Source: an uncultured Lentisphaeria bacterium
Lineage (GTDB): Bacteria; Verrucomicrobiota; Lentisphaeria; JABSQK01; CAJWLW01
Length of the DNA: 22,903 nucleotides
NCBI GenBank assembly: GCA_913042885.1
Contig: CAJWLW010000044.1
Location: 1-22,903, forward strand
Direction: 5' to 3'
The notes below the pieces were generated by a model. It ran no database searches, was not told the DNA's origin, and saw nothing but the letters and a program-made list of their open reading frames with translations. The position numbers and the translations under genes were made by a program. This document shows, in pieces, positions 1-7,026 of this stretch (the first letter of the stretch is position 1; each line of letters begins with the position of its first letter).

Positions 1-27
1 CGGCGCTGCCGTCGTAATCTCGGCCAT
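1..27 (-). CDS. Possible 5' end of a gene leaving the left edge
   Basis: A minus-strand ATG at position 27 opens a frame that stays open to the window edge and encodes MAEITTAAP. An AGGA lies about 11 bases upstream of the ATG, a usable but not strong ribosome binding site. The first five residues match the usual start of elongation factor Ts, but nine residues cannot identify a protein and there is no rpsB in view. It may equally be chance. Confidence 0.18.
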
Positions 28-170
28 GAGTCAGAATCCTGGTTGTAGATGATTCAATTGTCTAATGTTGTGTTGGACGCGGCTCGGTTTAAGGTGTTCG
101 CGTAGACGTAAATTGTCAATGGGACACGTGACCGGATCGATTGAATATGCGTGATTTAACACGGTTGCCC

Positions 171-284
171 TCACGGTTCGTTGCAGGCCGCGAAGGCAAC
201 AGGAGCAGTAGAGAGAAAAACTCCCTCTATCCCGTTGGCCTGCATGAATGCGTTCAGCTTTTCTTCGTACTCATCCATTGCCAT
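171..284 (-). pseudogene. 37-residue ORF resembling the N-terminus of a YbaK/EbsC-type protein (probable remnant)
   Basis: The frame begins with an ATG preceded by CTGGGGGTATA and encodes MAMDEYEEKLNAFMQANG, then IEGVFLSTAP, and stops after 37 codons. The pattern of a short acidic start, EEKL, a hydrophobic helix and GIEG resembles the first 30 residues of YbaK/EbsC-type Cys-tRNA(Pro) deacylases (about 150 residues). The rest of that domain is absent: the sequence after the stop shows no continuing family motif in any frame I read. It is either a decayed gene fragment or a chance small ORF. The family match is by eye on a short stretch and is weak. Confidence 0.25.
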
Positions 285-375
285 TATACCCCCAGCAGAT
301 CGACTCCGCACCCCGGTTGGCAACGGCAGCTCCTGACGGGCATCCAGGCTGCCGTTTATGTGTATCGCATGCACC

Positions 376-422
376 AAAAAAGGGGTTGTTTCGCAGGCGG
401 CCACCGGCAGTCGGTCAACCCC
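376..422 (-). terminator. Rho-independent terminator after the pilin-like gene
   Basis: On the minus strand, GGGGTTG (416-422) pairs perfectly with CAACCCC (382-388) and is followed at once by six T residues (376-381). The 27-base loop contains a further small GC-rich hairpin. It starts 11 bases beyond the stop of the pilin-like gene, so it should end that transcript. Confidence 0.7.
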
Positions 423-432
423 GGCACGGCAG

Positions 433-1110
433 TCAGGGAATATAGTCCTGGGTGTTCCTGTCCAGCCCACGCATGTCATCGGCGCCGGAATTTACATAGG
501 GAGTCTCGACCGCCGCGACGTGCAGATCGACAAAAAATGCATTGCCCATCCCCTCCCGGTGGCGATCCGCATACCAGTAACCAACGTCCCCGAGATTGGC
601 GTAGTTCCACCAGTAGTAGCTGCCGGCCTCGGCAAGCAATGCCGTCACCTGCGGATAGGCGAAGTCTCCTCGCCTGCGGTGAAGGTAACCGTTATAATCG
701 GTGATGCCGCAGTTGTAGCCGTACCCGAATTCTCTCGGCCCCAGGCACGAGCCGCCGTTATACGGTCCCGGGTACGGGTGCCCGGTGCAGTCGAACCATC
801 CGAAACTGGATATAGACGGGCACTTCAGCAGGTCCCAGAACGCTTCCTTCCCGATGACCCGGGATTCCTCGATTTGCCAGAACCACAGTTGCGGCCAGGT
901 ACCCCAGTTCGGATAGGAATCATTCACGTCATGGTAGTACTCCATTACCAGTGACAATTGTTTCAGGTTGTTGATGCAGATGATGTTTCTTGCCGACTCT
1001 TTCGCTCTATTCAAGCCCGGCAGCAGCATCGACACCAGGATCGCGATAATGGCGATAACGACCAACAACTCGATCAGTGTGAATCTCCGATTGTGATTTC
1101 TGGGAATCAT
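433..1110 (-). CDS. Type IV pilin-like / type II secretion pseudopilin-like protein (H-X9-DG family type)
   Basis: A 225-residue protein. I chose the ATG at 1110 (MIPRNHNRR) because it puts the prepilin signal at the N-terminus; a longer frame to 1221 adds 37 residues not expected in the family. The signal is a basic leader, then [16 protein letters not shown], a hydrophobic helix that would be cut by a prepilin peptidase and embed the protein in the inner membrane. The helix continues into [15 protein letters not shown] and CINNLKQL, the hallmark of the large PVC-group pseudopilin families. The C-terminal part is rich in W, Y and G and ends with [17 protein letters not shown], a variant of the usual H-X9-DG motif in which DGH has become DLH. 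The residue before the cleavage site is R, not G, as is common in Lentisphaerota relatives. Such proteins occur in dozens of copies per genome; their individual roles are unknown. It stands alone with its own terminator. Confidence 0.9.
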   Translation of the reverse strand: MIPRNHNRRFTLIELLVVIAIIAILVSMLLPGLNRAKESARNIICINNLKQLSLVMEYYHDVNDSYPNWGTWPQLWFWQIEESRVIGKEAFWDLLKCPSISSFGWFDCTGHPYPGPYNGGSCLGPREFGYGYNCGITDYNGYLHRRRGDFAYPQVTALLAEAGSYYWWNYANLGDVGYWYADRHREGMGNAFFVDLHVAAVETPYVNSGADDMRGLDRNTQDYIP

Positions 1111-1297
1111 GCGATATACCGTACAGTCTCCGATGCCGATTTTCGACTCCGCCTCGAGCCAAACGCGGTGTGCTGCTGAATCCACAGTGTTGGGCGTACT
1201 ATGGACGGCGGCGAATGCCAATAAAGTGGTTCCGTGTACGGCAATTTCTGTACCCGGTCACCGTTCCGAGGCTGTCACCCAAATTTTTTGTCTCCAT

Positions 1298-1324
1298 AAA
1301 AAAGCGCCGGTTGTCAAGCCAGCG
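1298..1324 (-). terminator. Terminator overlapping the stop codon of the GH38-like gene
   Basis: On the minus strand CGCTGG (1319-1324) pairs with CCGGCG (1305-1310) through one G-U pair. The 8-base loop contains the TGA stop, and the stem is followed by C and six T residues (1298-1303). The stem is short but GC-rich and placed exactly at the gene end, so I think it ends the SurA-like/GH38-like transcript. Confidence 0.6.
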
Positions 1325-4300
1325 TCAGCCGCACCTGCCGAATGTCCCAGGGAGACAACTCCAGGGCCACACTTCCATCCTGCACAGGCAGGTTCGACTT
1401 GTGGTCGCCCGCCAGCGTCGTGCTCGACGCAGCTGCAATCGGAGCAAACATGGTGAGAGATGTCGGCACCTTCCGGTCACACGTATTGGCCAGGCGCAGC
1501 AGCAGTGCACCATCGTCGTACCGGCAGGACAGCAACTCTATGTCGGCCCTGTCGAACTGGACAAGGAACTGGGAAAATGATTTCTTCGCGTGCACGCGCT
1601 CGATGAAACACGGCTGTGCCCAGGCGCGGGCCTGCATGATCGGGTTCTTCTGAACAAGCCCCACAGCGTAACGAAACTGCCGCGCCGGCTCGTTTTCCAT
1701 GATCAGGATATTCGACAGCGCGGTGCCCTCACGAATGTAGAACTGGTTGCCTTCGTTCAGGAACACAACCTCTTCCGCGACCAGCACATTCGGGCTGTAA
1801 ATGCGATCGTGCGGAAACGGCTCGAGTACGTTGAAGTGGGACGACCATACCTCCCCCCGTTCTGCGAGCTCGAACCGGACGCCAAGGTGATTGCGCCATT
1901 GATCTCCGGCCAGCGGCGGCACCTCGAGCACTTGCGTTTCACACGTCAGTGTGGTCGCACCGCTGTCGAGCGAAACGCGCGTCGTCATCCGGCACGCGTC
2001 GCCGACCGAGATCTCGAATTCGATTGTGCCTCGCAGCGGACTCCTCAGCAGCACCGTCGAGTTGCTGCAGACCGGTGCCGGAGAGTCCGGGAAATAGAAC
2101 GCGTGGCTGGCGCCCGACAGCAGTTCCTTGCCATCGTCCTTGCGAACCAACCGTTGCAGGGTGCCGCGTTCCAGGTCAAACTCGGCACGAACAAGTCCGT
2201 TATCCAGGAAATCCGTGCCTGCCGCAACCGGGTCGGCTCCGCTACCAGCGGTTGCAGCAACATTCGGGTCCGTGAGTGTCAGGCATCCGTACGCGGGCAA
2301 AGACACCCGCACATGTCTGTCCTCGTGCCCCGGTAAACTGATGATTCGCTCGCACGCCGGCGCAAAGTTGTAGAAGCGGTAGGCGTTACCGTCCGCATCA
2401 CTTTTCAGCCAATCCCGAATCAGCTCGCCGGCTCGCGATTCCGCCGCCGCCATCAATTGATCGGTCACTTCCTTGACGGGCCGGTGGTCGGTCGGGCCGA
2501 GGTACTCCGCGACAGCGAACAGGCCACGCCGCGCCTCTTTCGCCAGCGGACTGTCGCCGGGCCCCTGGAAGCCGCCCGCCTGGAAGTACGGCACGATGTA
2601 GGTACCGTGCCCCTGGTAATGGCTGAGAGCTTCCCAGTTACGCTCGTGCTCGGCGGTGCGATAGTCGCCATTCCCGGTAATCGCCGCCACCGCATCAAGC
2701 AGCTCGGCAGCCGCGAACAGGCTGCTGGTGCGCATCGAGTTGATGCAGTTGCTGTTGTAGTTGCCGGTGTACGCCTGGTAAAAATCCCAAATGCCGAGAT
2801 TGATGAAGCTGGCATCGCAATCGAACTCGCTCATGTAGAGTCGCTTATCCGGCGCCGGCGCTTTCTTGGTGCTGCGAAAGTAGCCCTGGAACGTCTCGAA
2901 GCGGCCGAACACGGGGGCGTAATGGCAGGTGCGTATGAGCTCCTCGCGCATCCAGCGGTGATAGGTGATGTCGCCGAAACAGGAAAAGACCGCAAAGTCG
3001 AGGTCGTCCTTCTGGTGCAGGTACAGCTTCAGATGCAGGTTGTGATACGTAAATTCGTTGAGCTGCTCCGACTTGTGCGGGTGCGACGGTAACGAGCGGA
3101 TCTTGTCGCCGCTCGGTGCCTGCCACTCGATCTGCTCGTCGGTCAGCGTCGGGGCGTCGCCCATGTTCTGCACGCGGATTACGGCGTTCCTGTAGCCCTG
3201 CTGTTTGAGCACCGCGGCCAACTGCGGGCAGAACCCGAACTCCTGCGAGGCATAGGTCTTCGGCGGCACGCCCAGCACCTCGCGCCAGACGTCGCGGCCG
3301 GTGTCGAACTGGCGGATCTGGCTCTCGAGCGGATGAAACGGCGGATACGGCTGGTTGCACGAGCCATTGACGAATTCGACATGACTGCGCCCCTTGCCCC
3401 GTTGCAGCTCACTGAACAATTTCGGAAAGCGCAGGGCCAGCTCACGCACGGTCGTGGCGCCAAGGTCGACATTGAACTTGTACGACCGCGTCTTGGCCCA
3501 CTGCAGGTATGTCCGGATCACCTCGGCCGGGTGTTCGGGCCAGTCGATCTCGAAGTAGCCGATGCCGGGGTACAGCTCGCCGCCGTGCAGCATGTCGGTG
3601 AACACCGCAGGGACCGGCTGCAGTTTACGGTTCTCGACCTCGAGCGCTTCGAACGCCTGCTTCAAGGTTTTGGCGGCACCGCGGTGGTCGCCATCGGCCA
3701 GCGACTGCGCCGCATCGATCACCAGTGCTTCCGCCGGCTCGACGTCGACGTTGTCGCCGCCATGGCAGCGGCCCAGCTCCAGCACGGTCATGTACGCGAA
3801 TCCGAACGAATGAAAATCCCGGCGCAGCTCAACGTGGCGGGACAGCTTCCTCTGCTCCTCACGGCTGACCGGCATTTCTGTGAACGCCGCGATTGTGTGC
3901 ACCAGCAGGATGCCGAGATCCGACATCAGCCCCGACAATCGTCCCGGCGTGAACTGATACGCCCCGACCGCAGCAATCGGGTCGCCGGCGAAGACCGCGG
4001 CTTTATCGGTGACGATGAGGTCGGGGTTCTCACCGATATGGGACAGGACAGTACCGGCCCCGGGGTTGAGCCGCAGGAACGTGTCCGTGTGCGGGTAGAT
4101 GTACTTTTCGCTGGAAGCGGCATCGAGGTGCCAGTGTTCGCGCAGCGAAATGATCGTCTGGCCGTAGCCGTCGGTGCAGAATTTCGGGATCAGCTCGGGC
4201 GACGGCCGGTTGAAGACAATCCTGCCGCCGGCTTTCCGGACCTGCTTAATGGCAGCGCCATCGTCGTCGTCGTTGGGATGCGCGAAAAGCAGAATGACAT

Positions 4301-4484
4301 CGGCGGGCGCAACGATCTTGTCAGTTGGTTCACGGAGGACGGGGGCAGCCTTCAGCCGACTCAGGATGAAGGGGTCCCACGCCAGCGTGTAGAGGTAATA
4401 CGCCGCCACGTCCCAGCAGCGGCCGGGAACGATGTCCTGGTCGGCAAGGTTGTCGGAGAGTCTTCCAGTAACGGTAAGATGCAT
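1314..4484 (-). CDS. GH38-like (alpha-mannosidase-type) glycoside hydrolase with altered catalytic motifs
   Basis: About 1056 residues from the ATG at 4484; a GTG at 4496 directly after an in-frame TGA would add four residues, and neither has a clear ribosome binding site. Numbering here is from the GTG. Residues 60-200 form an alpha/beta domain with a GGRIVFNRP turn, perhaps amidotransferase-like. Residues 300-560 resemble the GH38 catalytic domain: FEIDWPEHP (315-323) sits where GH38 has HxD, and ESQIRQFDTG followed by QEFGFCPQLAAVLKQQGY (418-435) matches the DPFGHSPQ nucleophile segment, with E419 where Asp is usual. Residues 765-1060 are beta-rich like GH38 C-terminal domains (FLDNGLVRAEFDLERGTLQRL). 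No signal peptide is visible, so it is probably cytoplasmic. It lies 38-49 bp after the SurA-like gene and is likely co-transcribed. A glycosidase role is probable, but the substrate is unknown. Confidence 0.8.
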   Translation of the reverse strand: MHLTVTGRLSDNLADQDIVPGRCWDVAAYYLYTLAWDPFILSRLKAAPVLREPTDKIVAPADVILLFAHPNDDDDGAAIKQVRKAGGRIVFNRPSPELIPKFCTDGYGQTIISLREHWHLDAASSEKYIYPHTDTFLRLNPGAGTVLSHIGENPDLIVTDKAAVFAGDPIAAVGAYQFTPGRLSGLMSDLGILLVHTIAAFTEMPVSREEQRKLSRHVELRRDFHSFGFAYMTVLELGRCHGGDNVDVEPAEALVIDAAQSLADGDHRGAAKTLKQAFEALEVENRKLQPVPAVFTDMLHGGELYPGIGYFEIDWPEHPAEVIRTYLQWAKTRSYKFNVDLGATTVRELALRFPKLFSELQRGKGRSHVEFVNGSCNQPYPPFHPLESQIRQFDTGRDVWREVLGVPPKTYASQEFGFCPQLAAVLKQQGYRNAVIRVQNMGDAPTLTDEQIEWQAPSGDKIRSLPSHPHKSEQLNEFTYHNLHLKLYLHQKDDLDFAVFSCFGDITYHRWMREELIRTCHYAPVFGRFETFQGYFRSTKKAPAPDKRLYMSEFDCDASFINLGIWDFYQAYTGNYNSNCINSMRTSSLFAAAELLDAVAAITGNGDYRTAEHERNWEALSHYQGHGTYIVPYFQAGGFQGPGDSPLAKEARRGLFAVAEYLGPTDHRPVKEVTDQLMAAAESRAGELIRDWLKSDADGNAYRFYNFAPACERIISLPGHEDRHVRVSLPAYGCLTLTDPNVAATAGSGADPVAAGTDFLDNGLVRAEFDLERGTLQRLVRKDDGKELLSGASHAFYFPDSPAPVCSNSTVLLRSPLRGTIEFEISVGDACRMTTRVSLDSGATTLTCETQVLEVPPLAGDQWRNHLGVRFELAERGEVWSSHFNVLEPFPHDRIYSPNVLVAEEVVFLNEGNQFYIREGTALSNILIMENEPARQFRYAVGLVQKNPIMQARAWAQPCFIERVHAKKSFSQFLVQFDRADIELLSCRYDDGALLLRLANTCDRKVPTSLTMFAPIAAASSTTLAGDHKSNLPVQDGSVALELSPWDIRQVRLTLA

Positions 4485-4533
4485 GGAGAGGAGCACTCAG
4501 TAGCAGCACGAGCACAGGGGCTCGTGCCACGCC

Positions 4534-5754
4534 TCAATCATTGCCAATTCGCTCGATCGTTGCGGTGGCACGCAGTTCGTCCATCAGTTCATTGCGATAG
4601 CTGTGACGTCGGCGCGAGCGCAGTTCATCTTCGATCTGCTGCTGTACAATTTCCTCGCCGTTGGGCTGTTCCCGCATTATTCCAAAGCGGCGCGCGTTCT
4701 GTTTCCGATACGCCTCGATCTCAGCGGGATCAAGTGGGTCGTCATCGACCTTGGCAGTTTCACGTTCGAAGAACATTCGCGTCAAAACGGCGCGTTCCCA
4801 GCCGATTGGCGGTTCAAAACGTGCCAGGCGCTCTTTCGCTTCCGGTGTTTCGTCGAAACCTTCAACTATCGCCCTGTTGTACACAATTCGTGTCCTGAGC
4901 AATGTGTAAAGCTGGGAACCGGGCCGGACCTGTGGTTGGTTCAGCATTGCCATTATTTGCGGCAGATCGCCCAGCCTGGTCTCGTACTTGCCAATGGTCA
5001 GCGTCACATCGGCCAGCGCCTGCTTGAACAGCTCCAGCTCGTCCGGAGCTTCCGCATCGGGCGCCGGTGCAACCGGCAGCGACAGGCCGGCAATCGCCAG
5101 CAGTTTCTTCCACATCGGATCCAATTGGCCGGGAGTCGGCCGTGCCTCGCCATTGTAGTAGTCGATTGTCGCTGTCAGGATGTCGGCGGCGATTATTTCC
5201 CCGTCGACCTGGACCTCCGCATCCGCGGCGATCGTCTTCAACCAACCGGGATATGCCTGCCTGAGATTCTTTCGCGCCCGGGTCTGGCGGGCGGTGTATC
5301 TGGCAGTCAATTTTTCGAGCCTGTTGTAGTTCTCGGGATTTGCCTCGAGCTCGGCATCGATTTCGGCGGCCGTGACCGCGTCGGGATCGCCGGCCGCCTT
5401 CAGTTCGTCGACCGACAATTCATACATGCGCGCGAGGTCCATTTCTTTCGACAACGCCTGGGAGGCGGTCGCCCTGTTGACCCGGGCGAGATACGTCTCA
5501 TCCTGGTCGAGCCCTGCCTTTACCGCAGCCTGATGAAAGATCTCGTTGACGATTGTGCCCTCGATCATCCGGTTGATCATCTCGACACGTTTCTCCGGCG
5601 TGTACGCGTCGGACAACCCCTTTATTCCGGTCATACTTTCCCGGAGTTCCACACCGTTGACGATCGCCACAACCTTGTCTTCAGCCGGAACGGTGGTGAC
5701 GAGCACAAATCCGCAGATGCTGCGGAGCAGGGGTCGGGCAAAACCTGAACTCAT
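4534..5754 (-). CDS. SurA-like periplasmic folding factor lacking an evident PPIase domain
   Basis: A 406-residue protein with a short signal peptide (hydrophobic CGFVLVTTVPA, probable cut before EDKVV). Residues 26-110 have the SurA_N/trigger-like pattern: VVAIVNGVELRESM, then a helical stretch with MINRMIEGTIVNEIFHQAA and AGLDQDETYLARVN. A second, weaker copy may start near residue 248 (ADVTLTIGKYETRLGDLPQIM). The C-terminus (DPAEIEAYRKQNARRF, then charged helices, LRATATIERI) resembles the last helix and strand of SurA/PpiC proteins. I see no parvulin domain between them, so it may act as a chaperone rather than an isomerase. The start ATG has only a weak AAGAGA upstream. Its pairing with the GH38-like gene downstream suggests one transcript, but the partner seems to lack a signal peptide, so a direct functional link is not obvious. 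Confidence 0.7.
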   Translation of the reverse strand: MSSGFARPLLRSICGFVLVTTVPAEDKVVAIVNGVELRESMTGIKGLSDAYTPEKRVEMINRMIEGTIVNEIFHQAAVKAGLDQDETYLARVNRATASQALSKEMDLARMYELSVDELKAAGDPDAVTAAEIDAELEANPENYNRLEKLTARYTARQTRARKNLRQAYPGWLKTIAADAEVQVDGEIIAADILTATIDYYNGEARPTPGQLDPMWKKLLAIAGLSLPVAPAPDAEAPDELELFKQALADVTLTIGKYETRLGDLPQIMAMLNQPQVRPGSQLYTLLRTRIVYNRAIVEGFDETPEAKERLARFEPPIGWERAVLTRMFFERETAKVDDDPLDPAEIEAYRKQNARRFGIMREQPNGEEIVQQQIEDELRSRRRHSYRNELMDELRATATIERIGND

Positions 5755-5832
5755 GATTGGCGTCTCTTGAAAGGGTTGTGTATTCGCCTAATGCCACGGA
5801 ATTAATGATACAACCCGGGACGCTGCGTGTCA

Positions 5833-5870
5833 ACAAAAAGCGCATCCCCCAGCAGACAGAGGATGCGCTT
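5833..5870 (-). terminator. Rho-independent terminator of the collagen-like LamG gene
   Basis: A perfect 10-bp inverted repeat, AAGCGCATCC (5838-5847) and GGATGCGCTT (5861-5870), encloses a 13-base loop. On the minus strand it is followed by a T-rich tail. It begins 26 bases after the stop of the LamG gene and before the SurA-like gene's start. Confidence 0.85.
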
Positions 5871-5895
5871 GATAATCAGTGAGGGTGTCGGTTGC

Positions 5896-6828
5896 TTACT
5901 CTGCGGGGTTCCACAGGTGGACGATTTCGTCGGCGGTCAGGGCCCGGTTGTATATGCGCACCTGGTCGATCAAACCTTCAAAGTGGTAATAGCCGTCCAG
6001 TGCCGCCCCGATTGCGACGTCACCATTGACATTCATGCTGCCGGTCTGGGTATGCGTACTGTCGAGGACACCGTCGATATAGATATTTTCAACGTCCGCA
6101 TTGTGATCGAACGTCATCGCGACGTAGTGCCACTGCATGATGTTCAACTGTCCGTTTGAACTGTTCATCGAACCGTTGTTGATCCAGGTCTTGAGATAGC
6201 CGCTCGGATCGACAAAGAACTGGGATGAATTCTGCTTCGTAACAATCTGGCTGCGGCTGTAATTCTGCGGCGTGGGATAGCTTTCGACCCTGATAAAGGC
6301 GGTAACGCTCATTGAGCCGCCGAAGGCGGTGCCGTTTATGTCCCCAAAAGTCCCGATCGCACCCGTCGGTGAATCGTTTGTACTGAAGTCGAGTCCCCCT
6401 GACGTGGTATTGGCGGCCTGGGACTGCCAGCCCACGGCACCGGACGCGGCCGCTGGGTCAAGATTGGCAAAACGCCCGTTGCCGCTGATATCTTTGGCAA
6501 TCCGGCCACTCCCCTCGTACATCGGCCAGAACCCCCACAGTCCGTCGCTCAGCGTCGTGCCGCCGGAGCCGCCGTCCGCACCGTCCGCACCGGCCGCACC
6601 GTCCGCACCGGCCGGGCCTGTATCGCCGGCCGGTCCCTGCTCACCCTGCGCCCCCTGAGAGCCGGCGGAAGCGGCTTGCCAGGACGCGACACCGTTGCCG
6701 GCGGCATCACCGAGCACGCTGCCCGCGCCTGGTGAGGGGCTGGAAACGTCGATTGTGACTTGCGCCGACGTACCGCCGACAATGAACAGTCCAAGAACTG
6801 CGGCCAATGTGAATTTCATGTGTTTCAT
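5896..6828 (-). CDS. Secreted LamG-domain protein with a collagen-like stalk
   Basis: A 310-residue protein starting MKHMKFTLAAVLGLFIVGGT; the signal peptide is probably cut after TSA. GGAG lies 7 bases upstream of the ATG at 6828; a second ATG three codons in is also possible. Residues 56-90 are uninterrupted Gly-X-Y triplets (GAQGEQGPAGDTGPAGADG and on), a collagen-like segment of about 11 triplets that could form a triple helix. Residues 96-305 are a Laminin_G_3/concanavalin-like domain, with the usual ends GLWGFWPMYEGSGRIAKDIS and GLIDQVRIYNRALTADEI and a central WHYVAMTFD. It has its own promoter and terminator. It is likely an extracellular or surface binding protein, probably trimeric if the collagen segment folds. 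The ligand is unknown. Confidence 0.87.
   Translation of the reverse strand: MKHMKFTLAAVLGLFIVGGTSAQVTIDVSSPSPGAGSVLGDAAGNGVASWQAASAGSQGAQGEQGPAGDTGPAGADGAAGADGADGGSGGTTLSDGLWGFWPMYEGSGRIAKDISGNGRFANLDPAAASGAVGWQSQAANTTSGGLDFSTNDSPTGAIGTFGDINGTAFGGSMSVTAFIRVESYPTPQNYSRSQIVTKQNSSQFFVDPSGYLKTWINNGSMNSSNGQLNIMQWHYVAMTFDHNADVENIYIDGVLDSTHTQTGSMNVNGDVAIGAALDGYYHFEGLIDQVRIYNRALTADEIVHLWNPAE
6559..6663 (-). repeat. Collagen-like Gly-X-Y repeat coding segment
   Basis: The DNA is a run of near-repeats of a 9-base unit (for example GCACCGTCC and GCACCGGCC on the plus strand) encoding GAD/GPA/GAA triplets. Such tandem units are prone to length change, so copy number may vary between strains. Confidence 0.75.
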
Positions 6829-6881
6829 CCTGCATCTCCGTTGATTGAAAAATTGGGTTCAAGTTCCCTTGCCAATTTATG

Positions 6882-6910
6882 AGTGTACAAAACTCCAACT
6901 GCAATTGCAA
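6882..6910 (-). promoter_or_regulatory. Candidate sigma70-type promoter for the collagen-like LamG gene
   Basis: On the minus strand TTGCAA (6905-6910) and TACACT (6882-6887) are separated by exactly 17 bases, and each matches 4 of 6 consensus bases. The predicted transcript start would leave a leader of about 45-50 bases. A T-tract lies just upstream of the -35 box. Confidence 0.45.
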
Positions 6911-6936
6911 GGGAAAAAAAATCTCGTTGGCACTCA

Positions 6937-6981
6937 CAATAAAATCACAGAACTGTGCCTGGCATGGTGAGCAGACATGCC
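6937..6981 (-). terminator. Possible terminator after the LamG/FG-GAP/UnbV gene
   Basis: Two small hairpins follow the stop on the minus strand: GGCATG/CATGCC (6961-6981) and CACAG/CTGTG (6946-6957). The second is followed by ATTTTATT. Neither stem is long, so this is a weak call; the second palindrome could instead be an operator for the next gene. Confidence 0.3.
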
Positions 6982-7026
6982 CGCTCGCCCAAAAGAGGAA
7001 CCGCACCGCAACCCGGGGCCCGCAAG

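Noticed and set aside
3333..4898. 521-codon plus-strand open frame
   Set aside because: It lies antisense to the GH38-like gene, shows no family motifs, and its length follows from high GC third positions on the opposite strand.
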